Source: Pasteurellaceae bacterium
Lineage (GTDB): Bacteria > Pseudomonadota > Gammaproteobacteria > Enterobacterales > Pasteurellaceae
Length of the DNA: 32,269 bases
NCBI GenBank assembly: GCA_030527795.1
Contig: JAUNAB010000018.1
Span: 1-32,269, forward strand
Direction of reading: 5' to 3'
The stretch's first letter is position 1. Each line of letters begins with the position of its first letter. The notes under the pieces were generated by a model that was not told the origin of the DNA, did not search any database, and saw nothing but the letters and a program-made list of their open reading frames with translations. Positions 8,392 to 16,972 of the stretch are shown one piece after another. The position numbers and the translations under genes were made by a program.

Positions 8392-11300
8392 TTATGAACG
8401 ATACAATGCTTGCAGTGAATAAACATCAAACTCGTTGATATGTTTCACCCCTAAACTGACCGCATCAGCACCTGCAACGGTGGTATGCAACGCAACACGT
8501 TGTTGCAAAGCAGTGCGACGAATAGAATGACTATCCGCAATCACATCAGGATCACCGCTCACCGTATTAATCACTAAAGCGATTTCGCCATTTTTGATCG
8601 CATCAACAATATGCGGACGACCTTCACGCACCTTATTCACACTTTGCACTGCGACGCCATTTTCACGCAAGAATTCCGCCGTGCCGAGCGTTGCACACAA
8701 CCCATAGCCTTGCTCTTGAAAACGTTTAGCAATGGTTAAAATCGCGGGTTTATCTTGATCGAGTACAGAAATAAACACTTTTCCAACTTTCGGGATACGT
8801 TCACCCGCACCAAATTGAGCTTTGAAAAAGGCTTCCGCAAAGGTTTTACCAATCCCCATCACTTCCCCTGTTGAACGCATTTCAGGCCCTAAAATGGTGT
8901 CAACGCCAGGGAATTTAATAAATGGGAAAACCGCTTCTTTGACAAAATAATGCTGTGGAATCACTTCTTCTTTCACATTTTGTTGTTTTAAAGGCATTCC
9001 CGCCATCACTCTCGCGGCGATTTTCGCTAGTGGTTGCCCCGTGGCTTTACTCACAAATGGCACCGTTCGGCTCGCTCGTGGATTGACTTCAAGCACATAG
9101 ATAACGTCATTTTGCACCGCAAATTGCACATTCATCAAGCCTTTTACGCCCAAGGCAAGTGCCATTGCTGCCGTTTGCTGTCTAATTTGATCTTGCACCC
9201 CTTGGCTTAAGGAATAAGCAGGCAATGAACAAGCCGAGTCGCCACTATGAATACCTGCCTGCTCAACGTGTTGCATAATTCCGCCAATCACGACATCTTC
9301 GCCATCACAAATACAATCCACATCCACTTCAATCGCATTATTTAAAAAGTGATCGAGCAAAATTGGGCTATCATTTGATACTGACACCGCTTCTCGCATA
9401 TATTTATTCAGTTCATCATCGTTATACACAATTTGCATTGCGCGCCCACCCAACACATAAGACGGACGAACAACAAGGGGATAGCCCACTTCCTGTGCCA
9501 AAGCTAAGGCTTGCTGTGCATTGCGTGCCGTACGATTAGCAGGTTGTTTTAGATTTAATTGATACAGAATTTGTTGAAAACGCTCACGATCTTCTGCCGC
9601 ATCAATACTGTCAGCTGATGTGCCGATAATATTCACCCCATTGTCGTGCAATGCGTTAGCAAGTTTTAATGGCGTTTGCCCACCATAATGCACAATCACT
9701 CCCCAAGGTTGTTCAACGCGAACAATCTCAAGCACATCTTCCAATGTTAAGGGTTCAAAATAAAGACGATCTGAAGTATCAAAATCCGTAGAAACCGTTT
9801 CAGGATTACAATTCACCATAATGGTTTCAAAGCCACTTTCTCGTAACGCAAGGGCGGCGTGAACACAGCAATAATCAAATTCAATGCCCTGTCCAATGCG
9901 GTTTGGCCCCCCCCCTAAAATCATCACTTTTTTACGATCGCTTGGGCGACTCTCACATTCTTCTTCATAGCTCGAGTAAAGATAAGCGGTATCCGTCGCA
10001 AATTCTGCCGCACAGGTATCAACCCGTTTATAAACAGGGTGCAAACCTAAAAATTCACGGCGATTTCTGACCGCGGTTTCATCGGTTTGAGTCAGTTGCC
10101 CAATACGTTTATCGGAAAATCCCTTACGTTTTAAACGGCGTAACTCGGCATAATCAAGCTGATCGAGCGTTTTTTTCTCTAATGCTAACTCTTCTTGTAC
10201 TAAATCTTGAATTTGAATTAAAAACCACGGATCAATTTTGGAATAATGTTGTACTTCTTCTAAGCTAAATCCCGCACCAAAGGCATCTGCCACGTATAAA
10301 ATCCGTTGTGGTCCTGGGTTTGCTAATTCATAACGGATTTTTTCAGGTTCTTCCGACAGCAAATTAAAACCACAAATGCCCGTTTCTAACCCTCGCAAAG
10401 CTTTCTGCAAACTCTCTTGGAATGTGCGTCCCATCGCCATTACTTCGCCAACAGATTTCATCTGCGTAGTCAAACGATCATCAGCAAGGGCAAATTTTTC
10501 AAAAGCAAAACGAGGGATTTTGGTCACAACATAATCCAATGTAGGCTCAAAAGAAGCAGGGTTCAACCCCCCCGTAATATCATTACGCAATTCATTAAGC
10601 GTATAACCCACTGCCAGTTTAGCCGCCACTTTGGCGATAGGAAATCCTGTCGCTTTACTGGCAAGAGCAGAAGATCGGCTCACACGTGGATTCATTTCAA
10701 TAACAATCATCTCGCCATTTTCAGGATTGATTGCAAACTGCACATTCGCCCCGCCCGTATCCACGCCAATTTCACGCAATACCGCCAAACTTGCATTACG
10801 CATAATTTGGTATTCTTTATCTGTTAAAGTTTGTGCAGGTGCGACCGTGATTGAGTCTCCCGTATGCACGCCCATCGGGTCAAAGTTCTCAATTGAACAT
10901 ACGATAATGCAATTATCCGCGGTATCTCGCACCACTTCCATTTCATATTCTTTCCATCCCAAAACCGACTGCTCAATCAACAGCTCGTGGGTTGGCGACG
11001 CATCAAATCCACGTTCACAAATCGCCATAAATTCCGCACGGTTATAGGCAATTCCGCCACCCGAACCACCCATAGTAAATGAAGGGCGAATTAAGGTTGG
11101 GAAACCCACTTGTTCTTGTGCAGACAAGGCTTCTTCAAAACTGTGTGCCACAAAGGATTTCGGCGTATGCAAACCAATTTTCGCCATTGCGTCTTTAAAA
11201 CGACCGCGGTCTTCCGCTTTATCAATAGCATCTTCACTTGCACCAATTAATTCCACATTAAACTGCTTCAACACGCCATTTTTCGCTAAATCTAACGCAC

Positions 11301-11592
11301 AATTTAGCGCCGTTTGCCCCCCCATTGTCGGCAAAATGGCATCAGGGCGTTCTTTTTCAATGATTTTCGCCACCGTAGCCCATTCAATCGGTTCAATGTA
11401 AGTCACGTCCGCCATATTGGGATCGGTCATAATGGTTGCAGGGTTAGAATTTACCAACACCACTTGATAACCTTCTTCACGCAACGCCTTACACGCCTGA
11501 GCACCAGAATAATCAAACTCACAAGCCTGCCCAATGACAATTGGCCCAGCTCCAATAATTAAAATCTTGTTTATGTCGTTACGTTTTGGCAT
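8392..11592 (-). CDS. carB: Carbamoyl-phosphate synthase large subunit CarB
   Basis: Synthetic subunit of carbamoyl-phosphate synthase: makes carbamoyl phosphate from bicarbonate, ammonia (from CarA) and two ATP, for pyrimidines and arginine. 1066 residues, close to the 1073 of E. coli. The two homologous halves are evident: [20 protein letters not shown] at the start and [20 protein letters not shown] near residue 555, each followed by an ATP-grasp domain with the [18 protein letters not shown] and [18 protein letters not shown] signatures. A C-terminal MGS-like allosteric domain starts about residue 935 ([13 protein letters not shown]). Two exact uptake-like repeats are read through as TAV (10070) and DRG (11203). 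A run of nine C (9907-9915) encodes the GGG of GGGPNRIG. carA lies upstream but is separated by three other genes. Confidence 0.98.
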   Translation of the reverse strand: MPKRNDINKILIIGAGPIVIGQACEFDYSGAQACKALREEGYQVVLVNSNPATIMTDPNMADVTYIEPIEWATVAKIIEKERPDAILPTMGGQTALNCALDLAKNGVLKQFNVELIGASEDAIDKAEDRGRFKDAMAKIGLHTPKSFVAHSFEEALSAQEQVGFPTLIRPSFTMGGSGGGIAYNRAEFMAICERGFDASPTHELLIEQSVLGWKEYEMEVVRDTADNCIIVCSIENFDPMGVHTGDSITVAPAQTLTDKEYQIMRNASLAVLREIGVDTGGANVQFAINPENGEMIVIEMNPRVSRSSALASKATGFPIAKVAAKLAVGYTLNELRNDITGGLNPASFEPTLDYVVTKIPRFAFEKFALADDRLTTQMKSVGEVMAMGRTFQESLQKALRGLETGICGFNLLSEEPEKIRYELANPGPQRILYVADAFGAGFSLEEVQHYSKIDPWFLIQIQDLVQEELALEKKTLDQLDYAELRRLKRKGFSDKRIGQLTQTDETAVRNRREFLGLHPVYKRVDTCAAEFATDTAYLYSSYEEECESRPSDRKKVMILGGGPNRIGQGIEFDYCCVHAALALRESGFETIMVNCNPETVSTDFDTSDRLYFEPLTLEDVLEIVRVEQPWGVIVHYGGQTPLKLANALHDNGVNIIGTSADSIDAAEDRERFQQILYQLNLKQPANRTARNAQQALALAQEVGYPLVVRPSYVLGGRAMQIVYNDDELNKYMREAVSVSNDSPILLDHFLNNAIEVDVDCICDGEDVVIGGIMQHVEQAGIHSGDSACSLPAYSLSQGVQDQIRQQTAAMALALGVKGLMNVQFAVQNDVIYVLEVNPRASRTVPFVSKATGQPLAKIAARVMAGMPLKQQNVKEEVIPQHYFVKEAVFPFIKFPGVDTILGPEMRSTGEVMGIGKTFAEAFFKAQFGAGERIPKVGKVFISVLDQDKPAILTIAKRFQEQGYGLCATLGTAEFLRENGVAVQSVNKVREGRPHIVDAIKNGEIALVINTVSGDPDVIADSHSIRRTALQQRVALHTTVAGADAVSLGVKHINEFDVYSLQALYRS
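10070..10077 (-). repeat. Uptake-like repeat ACCGCGGT in carB
   Basis: Exact core, reverse context TTTCTGACCGCGGTTT; read as TAV in CarB. Confidence 0.75.
11203..11210. repeat. Uptake-like repeat ACCGCGGT in carB
   Basis: Exact core without the A/T flanks on either side; read as DRG in AEDRGRF. Confidence 0.6.
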
Positions 11593-11638
11593 CGTTTTAT
11601 CTCTTTGTGGTTATGTTTAAAAAATATCGTTAATTTTG

Positions 11639-11646
11639 ACCGCGGT
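11639..11646 (-). repeat. Uptake-like repeat ACCGCGGT between the LOG gene and carB
   Basis: Exact core, context TTTTGACCGCGGTTTGA, in the 58-base gap between the two genes. Confidence 0.75.
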
Positions 11647-11650
11647 TTGA

Positions 11651-12208
11651 CTAATATTTCCGTACCATTGGGGGTTCATAGTCCTGAATAAAATGCTCAA
11701 TTTCAGTGAAATCTTGGCTAAATAATAATTTGTCAAAATCTGCTTGAGTTAAAAAACCTGATTCACACATTTGGCGATATAATGTTTGGAGCGGATCATA
11801 AAATCCATTCGCATTAAAACAAATACAAGGGGCGGTATTCTTGCCAATTCTCGCCCACGAATACACTTCCGTGATTTCTTCTAAGGTGCCAGGTCCACCA
11901 GGTAAGGCAATGCAAACATTCGCTAATGCCAACATTTTCGCTTTGCGTTCCGCCATTGATTCAACCAAAATCAACTCGGTTAAACCTTGATGAGCTAATT
12001 CACGTTGTTGTAAAAAGGTAGGCATCACGCCAATCACTTTGCCCCCTTCAGCTAAAACGGTATCAGCCAATAAGCCCATTAGTCCTGCATTGCCACCACC
12101 ATAAACCAATGTGCCACATTTTGCGATCCATTTAGCCAAATCTACTGTCGCTTGTTGATACACTTGTTGATTGCCCAGGTTTGCACCACAATAAACTGTA
12201 ATATTCAT
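11651..12208 (-). CDS. LOG family (TIGR00730-type) Rossmann-fold protein
   Basis: 185 residues with the LOG/lysine-decarboxylase-like signature: YGGGNAGLMGLLAD near residue 36 and PGGPGTLEE near 102. Proteins of this family cleave nucleoside 5'-monophosphates to base and ribose 5-phosphate (cytokinin-activating in plants); several bacterial members act as nucleotide nucleosidases, so the true bacterial substrate is uncertain. Start ATG at 12208 with AGGAATAAGAA directly upstream, just three bases after the stop of the MazG-like gene. It lies between carA and carB on the same strand. A nucleotide-salvage or housecleaning role is inferred. Confidence 0.9.
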   Translation of the reverse strand: MNITVYCGANLGNQQVYQQATVDLAKWIAKCGTLVYGGGNAGLMGLLADTVLAEGGKVIGVMPTFLQQRELAHQGLTELILVESMAERKAKMLALANVCIALPGGPGTLEEITEVYSWARIGKNTAPCICFNANGFYDPLQTLYRQMCESGFLTQADFDKLLFSQDFTEIEHFIQDYEPPMVRKY

Positions 12209-12211
12209 TTC

Positions 12212-12538
12212 TTATTCCTGATTTGAGCCGTAACGTTGTAAAAATTTTTGTTGATGTTCAGCGATAATTTCTGCCATATCAAAGCCATATTTATCCGCGA
12301 GAATAAGCAAATTATCTAACACATCGCCCATCTCTTCGCGTAAGTTCGTTATTTTAGCTTGATGAGCGGCTTCATTTTCATCAGGGCGATCGCGGCCAAT
12401 TTCAATTGCACGTACCGCACGAGCTAACTCGCCCACTTCTTCAGCTAAAAATACCGTTCGTACAAAAGAATCATAATCATACCATTGTCGCTGTTTATAA
12501 AATTTACTCACCCAATCTTGATAGGCGTTAATATCCAT
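12212..12538 (-). CDS. MazG-like nucleotide pyrophosphohydrolase
   Basis: 108 residues, a single-domain all-alpha NTP pyrophosphohydrolase of the MazG-like superfamily, which hydrolyses (d)NTPs or related nucleotides to monophosphate and pyrophosphate. Magnesium ligands are visible as EEVGE in FLAEEVGELARAV (about residues 32-44) and E-x3-D in REEMGDVLDNLLILAD (about 79-95). An excellent Shine-Dalgarno AAGGAG precedes the ATG at 12538. Second of the three genes between carA and carB. The substrate cannot be assigned from sequence. Confidence 0.88.
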   Translation of the reverse strand: MDINAYQDWVSKFYKQRQWYDYDSFVRTVFLAEEVGELARAVRAIEIGRDRPDENEAAHQAKITNLREEMGDVLDNLLILADKYGFDMAEIIAEHQQKFLQRYGSNQE

Positions 12539-12565
12539 TTTTTCTCCTTAATTTTGTTCCATTAA

Positions 12566-13288
12566 TTATGCTAATAATTCTGCTAATTGATTTGTTTGGC
12601 AATAATAATCCGCATTCGGATAATCCCTTTCGTTACCCAAAAAAACCTCTATATCAGCTTGGTCAAGCATCGCAAAATCATTACTATCATTACCGCAAGC
12701 TACATAATCTTTTATGCCTAATTTTTGTAACGCTTGGTATTTATTTTCTTTTTGTGGCGTAATATCATACAAATCATCAGATTTGTGATAATTCAGATTA
12801 AATTTATAACCATTTTTATCTAAAAAAGCAGAACATTCTTTTTTACTTTGACCATCCAATATTAATACTTTCGTTACCCCAAATTGTAATAACTCAGCTA
12901 AAGGGATTTCTTCAGTAGAAAGACTACGCACATAATCGTGAAATGGATGAAATGTAGCTGAAACAGAAAATTTCCAAGTGCCGTCAAGAAGGTAAGGAAT
13001 TTCCTGTTGATCTAACCAAGATAATATCTTAAGAATTGACTGCTCATCAAAAACGTGGCTAAATAACCAATTTTCGCCTTGCTTCGCCATTCCACCGTTA
13101 CACCCAATCAAGATGGAATCCTGCACGCTAAGTGGCAACAAAGGTAACATATCACGCACTGGGCGCGCCGATGCAAAAACCAATTGATACTGTTGACTCA
13201 TTCGTTGTAATTGTTTACTTAGTCGTTCATCAACAGGCTTACCATTTTGTACGATCGTGCCGTCTAAATCAAAAACGAATGTCTTCAC
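12566..13288 (-). CDS. HAD superfamily hydrolase (Cof-type phosphatase), GTG start
   Basis: 240 residues, cytoplasmic phosphatase of the haloacid dehalogenase superfamily with a C2 (Cof-type) cap. Motif I FVFDLDGTI (nucleophile D7 and D9), motif II FASARP (Ser), motif III Lys in PQKENKYQAL, motif IV CGNDSNDFAML near 198. Start codon is GTG at 13288 because AAGGAGA lies six bases before it; an overlapping ATG one base upstream is out of frame and stops at once. It follows carA by about 40 bases and begins the three-gene insert between carA and carB. Substrate unknown; small sugar or nucleotide phosphates are usual in the family. Confidence 0.88.
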   Translation of the reverse strand: MKTFVFDLDGTIVQNGKPVDERLSKQLQRMSQQYQLVFASARPVRDMLPLLPLSVQDSILIGCNGGMAKQGENWLFSHVFDEQSILKILSWLDQQEIPYLLDGTWKFSVSATFHPFHDYVRSLSTEEIPLAELLQFGVTKVLILDGQSKKECSAFLDKNGYKFNLNYHKSDDLYDITPQKENKYQALQKLGIKDYVACGNDSNDFAMLDQADIEVFLGNERDYPNADYYCQTNQLAELLA

Positions 13289-13330
13289 ATTATTCTCCTT
13301 TTGTGATACTCAAACAACGTTATCAATCTA

Positions 13331-14461
13331 TTAGGCAACTTTCGCCTTACGCAACTCATCAATAAATTTATCAAATAAATAAGCGACATCATTTGGACCA
13401 GGACTAGCTTCGGGATGCCCTTGGAATGAGAAAGCCGCTTGATCTACAAGCTCAATACCTTGCACAGAATGATCAAACAATGAACGATGTGTTACTCTCA
13501 CATTGGCAGGCAAACTCTTTTCTGCTACTTCAAAACCGTGGTTTTGGCTAGTGATTAACACTTTTTGTGTCGCTAAATCTTGTACTGGATGATTTACCCC
13601 GTGATGCCCAAATGGCATTTTTTGCGTTTTGCCCCCGACTGCTAAACCTAATAGCTGATGCCCTAAGCAAATGCCAAAAATCGGTTTTTTCGTGGCAAGC
13701 AATTTCTGAATCGCTCGAATTGCATAATCGCAAGGTTCGGGATCGCCAGGCCCATTAGAAAGAAAAATCCCATCAGGATTTAACGCCAACACCGCCTCCG
13801 CTGATGTTTTAGCTGGCACAACGGTTAAACGACAACCCCGTTCTGCTAACATTCGCAGAATATTATGTTTCACACCAAAATCATAAGCGACAACGTGAAA
13901 CTCCGCATTCTCTGCTGTGACATACCCCTTACCAAGTTGCCATTCGCCTTGTGTCCATTGATAAAGTTCAGCACAAGTCACTTCTTGAGTTAAATCTTTA
14001 CCCGCCATTGAACCAAAACTTTGTGCCAGTTGTAATGCTTTTTGTACATCGTCCCCCACCAAAATACAGCCTGCTTGCGCCCCTTTATCACGCAATATAC
14101 GTGTTAGACGGCGAGTATCAATATCGGCAATTGCCACAATATTATTGGCTTTAAGATAATCAGAAAGGAATGAGTTGGCACGGAAATTACTGTATGTTAA
14201 GGGTAAATCGCGGATAATTAGCCCAGCGGCGTGAACGGCTAAGGATTCACAATCTTCCGCGTTAGTGCCTGTGTTACCAATGTGGGGATAAGTTAAAGTA
14301 ACGATTTGGTGACGATATGAAGGATCGGTGAGAATTTCTTGATAGCCAGTCATTGCGGTATTAAAAACCACTTCGCCTAGCGTATGACCATCAGCACCAA
14401 TGGATTTGCCATAGAAAATGCTACCGTCAGCAAGAACTAAAATGGCTGAGGAATGGGACAT
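13331..14461 (-). CDS. carA: Carbamoyl-phosphate synthase small subunit CarA
   Basis: Glutamine amidotransferase subunit that passes ammonia to CarB. 376 residues, normal. The N-terminal CPSase small domain ([18 protein letters not shown], about 8-25) is followed by a class I amidotransferase domain with the nucleophile Cys in [11 protein letters not shown], the oxyanion region [12 protein letters not shown], and the catalytic His/Glu in [14 protein letters not shown] at 14461 preceded by AAAGGAAATATTT. First gene of the cluster carA-HAD-mazG-like-LOG-carB. A region of 215 bases upstream holds its promoter; I saw no convincing ARG box or pyrimidine attenuator. Confidence 0.98.
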   Translation of the reverse strand: MSHSSAILVLADGSIFYGKSIGADGHTLGEVVFNTAMTGYQEILTDPSYRHQIVTLTYPHIGNTGTNAEDCESLAVHAAGLIIRDLPLTYSNFRANSFLSDYLKANNIVAIADIDTRRLTRILRDKGAQAGCILVGDDVQKALQLAQSFGSMAGKDLTQEVTCAELYQWTQGEWQLGKGYVTAENAEFHVVAYDFGVKHNILRMLAERGCRLTVVPAKTSAEAVLALNPDGIFLSNGPGDPEPCDYAIRAIQKLLATKKPIFGICLGHQLLGLAVGGKTQKMPFGHHGVNHPVQDLATQKVLITSQNHGFEVAEKSLPANVRVTHRSLFDHSVQGIELVDQAAFSFQGHPEASPGPNDVAYLFDKFIDELRKAKVA

Positions 14462-14676
14462 AAATATTTCCTTTAATCAAATTGTCGGGGTTGAACGCTT
14501 ACAAACGTCCATTAACCAGATTTTGCCCGTAAAAAACAAAAATCGTACTTTTATTCTAAAGAACTCTTAGGCGATGAGCAAGTCAATTCGCAAACGATTG
14601 CTGATTTTTGTGACTCAAAAAACAACGCCATTTTTGACCGCGGTTTTTGCGACATCGCCCGTTATTTATACTCAAA
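14462..14676. other. Gene-free interval upstream of carA, with one uptake-like repeat
   Basis: Holds the carA leader and ribosome-binding site, an AT-rich segment, and an exact repeat at 14637-14644. The repeat is in the reverse orientation (TTTTTGACCGCGGTTTTT) and has no inverted partner nearby. No small gene is evident. Confidence 0.6.
14637..14644 (-). repeat. Uptake-like repeat ACCGCGGT upstream of carA
   Basis: Exact core, context TTTTTGACCGCGGTTTTTGC, single copy, after the M48 protease stop. Confidence 0.75.
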
Positions 14677-15444
14677 TTAATGCACACTCGCATTATAATA
14701 TTTCATCGCTTCGGGCAGTAAACGTTTCAGGTTCTCTTGTCGAGATTCATCCGTAGGATGAGTGGATAATAACGCATTTAACGCACCTTTTGAGCCACCA
14801 CCGACTTTTTGCATTTTATCCCATAATACAGGGGCTGATTGCGGATTAAACCCCGATTTCTCCATCAACATTAAGCCCACTTCGTCCGCTTCTGTTTCAT
14901 TACTACGTGAATACGGCATATCCACACCGACCGCAACACCAGTTTGCACTAAACCGCCCGTATCCACGCCCAAGGCAACGCTTGCAGCAGCATCGCCAAT
15001 CGCACCAAGCACTGAGGTAAACACTCCAATATTCCGTGCTTTTTTACCGTGTTCTTTTAACGCGTGAGCCATTTCGTGTCCCATCACCGTTGCAATTTCA
15101 TCATCATTGAGTTTTAAACGTTCCACTAATCCCGTATAAAACATCATCTTGCCACCAGGCATTGCTCACGCATTCAGTTCATTATCGCGAACCACATTAA
15201 TTTGCCAATCAAATTTCTGCCCCGTCTGATTTTCACGATCAGCATAAGGCACCATTTTGTAAAAAACATTTTGCACACGCTTTGCAGTTGTGGAAGTCGT
15301 GTCTAACACCCCTGCATTGCGTGCTTTATTGACGGTTTGCAGATAACTTTGTGCAGATTCTTGATTGATTTGTGCACTATCTGCACAACCAAATAATGCG
15401 AGAGTGACAACACTCAATAAGATGATTCGTTTTAATGCATTCAT
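14677..15444 (-). pseudogene. M48 family lipoprotein metalloprotease (LoiP/YggG-like), interrupted by an in-frame TGA
   Basis: Two adjacent reading frames in the same phase make one M48 protease. The upstream part (15166-15444) encodes a lipoprotein signal, MNALKRIILLSVVTLALFGC, with ATG at 15444 behind AGGAAAAGC, then about 73 residues ending RDNELNA. A single TGA (15166-15168) follows, and the frame continues AMPGGKMMFYTGLVERL into the catalytic part: zinc motif HEMAH in GHEMAHALKEHG, third ligand region NETEADEVG, and the family ending LSTHPTDESRQENLKRL. Family members have Trp at this place (N-x-W-x-MPGGK), so TGG to TGA is the simplest change; no frameshift is needed. Intact homologues are membrane-anchored envelope proteases. 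The catalytic half has no good start of its own. Either a recent nonsense mutation or a base error. Confidence 0.88.
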
Positions 15445-15458
15445 AGCTTTTCCTAGAT

Positions 15459-15490
15459 AAAAAAATACCGCTTTGCATTTCACAAAGCGG
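15459..15490 (-). terminator. Rho-independent terminator after ppa
   Basis: Perfect 8-bp stem CCGCTTTG / CAAAGCGG (15468-15475 with 15483-15490) around a 7-base loop, followed on the minus strand by seven T. It lies 14 bases after the ppa stop and before the M48 protease start, so it separates the two genes. Confidence 0.88.
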
Positions 15491-15503
15491 CACCATTTAT
15501 TTA

Positions 15504-16031
15504 TTATTTTTTAGCACGTTCAAAGGAATCTAAAATTTCTTGGCGAGCCGCATCCACGCCTTCCCAACCTTCAACTTTCACCCATTTTCCTGCTTCTAAT
15601 GCTTTGTAGCTTTCAAAGAAGTGTTTGATTTGTGCTTTTAGTAATTCTGGCAAATCACCCACATCTTTAATGTGATCGTATTCTTTGGTTAATTTGCTAT
15701 GCGGTACAGCCACCACTTTTGCATCGCCACCTGCTTCATCGGTCATTTTTAATACCCCAACTGGACGGCAACGAATAACAGAACCCGGTTGTAATGGATA
15801 AGGTGTTGGCACTAATACATCAACTGGGTCGCCGTCTGAAGAAAGCGTATTGTTTACATAACCGTAGTTTGCTGGGTAAAACATAGCAGTTGCCATAAAA
15901 CGGTCAACGAATAATGCACTAGTTTCTTTATCCACTTCATATTTAATTGGATCAGAATTAGCGGGAATTTCAATGACCACATAAATATCATCAGGTAATG
16001 CTTTACCTGCTGGAACGAGTTCTAAACTCAT
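15504..16031 (-). CDS. ppa: Inorganic pyrophosphatase
   Basis: Soluble family I pyrophosphatase, hydrolysing PPi to two phosphates and pulling biosynthetic reactions forward. 175 residues, as in E. coli. The signature DGDPVDVLV (metal-binding aspartates) is near residue 66, with [14 protein letters not shown] at 31-44 and the active-site YPANYGYV at 52-59. ATG at 16031, preceded by AAAGGAAATC. Divergent from the LOS glycosyltransferase gene; followed by a clear terminator. Confidence 0.98.
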   Translation of the reverse strand: MSLELVPAGKALPDDIYVVIEIPANSDPIKYEVDKETSALFVDRFMATAMFYPANYGYVNNTLSSDGDPVDVLVPTPYPLQPGSVIRCRPVGVLKMTDEAGGDAKVVAVPHSKLTKEYDHIKDVGDLPELLKAQIKHFFESYKALEAGKWVKVEGWEGVDAARQEILDSFERAKK

Positions 16032-16067
16032 AATGATTTCCTTTAATTAAAGTTAAAAAGCCCACTG

Positions 16068-16073
16068 ATTATA
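16068..16073 (-). promoter_or_regulatory. -10 box of the ppa promoter
   Basis: A consensus TATAAT on the minus strand, 37 bases upstream of the ppa ATG. The -35 region is weak. Inferred from sequence. Confidence 0.55.
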
Positions 16074-16129
16074 ACGATATTTACACAATTTAGCTACTCT
16101 TCTGCTTGTTTTATCCTGGTGATAAAGGG

Positions 16130-16157
16130 TTTAAATACAGGGCTTTTATGCTAAAAT
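16130..16157 (+). promoter_or_regulatory. Promoter of the LOS glucosyltransferase-phosphohexomutase operon
   Basis: TTTAAA (16130-16135), 16-base spacer, extended -10 TGCTAAAAT with TAAAAT at 16152-16157, about 30 bases before the start codon. Good ribosome-binding site AAAGGATAG follows. Confidence 0.6.
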
Positions 16158-16188
16158 AGCCAAAATTTTCAACAACAAAGGATAGCCA

Positions 16189-16962
16189 ATGCCAACTTTA
16201 AGCGTTGCGATGATTGTCAAAAATGAAAGCCAAGATCTTGCGGCTTGTTTAGAAACCGTGAAAGATTGGGTAGATGAAATTGTGATTGTTGATAGTGGTA
16301 GCCAAGACAACACACAACAAATCGCGGAAAAATTTCAGGCTAAATTTTATCGCCACACCGACTGGCAAGGCTTCGGCAAACAACGTCAGCTTGCCCAACA
16401 ATATGTCACTAGCGACTATGTCCTTTGGCTCGATGCTGACGAACGTGTCACACCCGAATTGCGACAATCTATTCAACAAGTTATCAGTCAACCGCCAACG
16501 GATACTGTGTATCAAATTGGGCGTTTAAGTTCGGTTTTTGGGCGTGAAATTCGTCATGCGGGTTGGTATCCCGATTATGTGGTACGCCTTTACCCCACCG
16601 CCTTCGCCCATTATGGTGACGAATTAGTCCACGAACGCGTACATTACCCTCATCACGCACAAGTTGAAAAACTCCACGGCGATCTCTTACATTTCACCTA
16701 TAAAAGCATACATCATTATTTAGTTAAATCCGCGGGCTATGCGAAAGCGTGGGCAGACCAACGCCAACGCAATGGCAAAAAAGCCTCACTCTTTCAAGGG
16801 ATAACACACGGGATCACGTGTTTTCTCAAAATGTACTTGTTAAAAGCAGGCTTTTTAGATGGCAAACAGGGTTTTTTATTAGCGGTTCTCTCTGCTCACT
16901 CCACTTTTGTAAAATATGCAGAATTATGGGAACGTGAGCAATCCAAATCATCACACAATTAA
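16189..16962 (+). CDS. lgtF: Family 2 glycosyltransferase, lipooligosaccharide core (LgtF/WaaE-like)
   Basis: 257-residue cytoplasmic-face GT2 enzyme. In Haemophilus LgtF adds glucose to heptose I of the LOS inner core, and the homologue KdtX/WaaE does the same in enterobacteria. The GT-A fold is visible: [20 protein letters not shown] at 4-23, [13 protein letters not shown] at about 30-42, and the metal-binding DxD in [12 protein letters not shown] near 84. The C-terminal half has a [12 protein letters not shown] motif typical of this subfamily. ATG at 16189 behind AAAGGATAG. A phosphohexomutase follows ten bases later, which could supply glucose-1-phosphate for UDP-glucose, the donor for this reaction. 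Exact acceptor is inferred from family. Confidence 0.88.
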   Translation: MPTLSVAMIVKNESQDLAACLETVKDWVDEIVIVDSGSQDNTQQIAEKFQAKFYRHTDWQGFGKQRQLAQQYVTSDYVLWLDADERVTPELRQSIQQVISQPPTDTVYQIGRLSSVFGREIRHAGWYPDYVVRLYPTAFAHYGDELVHERVHYPHHAQVEKLHGDLLHFTYKSIHHYLVKSAGYAKAWADQRQRNGKKASLFQGITHGITCFLKMYLLKAGFLDGKQGFLLAVLSAHSTFVKYAELWEREQSKSSHN

Positions 16963-16972
16963 GGAGAAAAAG

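Noticed and set aside
10417-11047. Two long plus-strand open frames (136 and 138 codons) inside carB
   Set aside because: They are shadows of a highly conserved gene; composition is Arg/Ser/His-rich and no start signal is seen.
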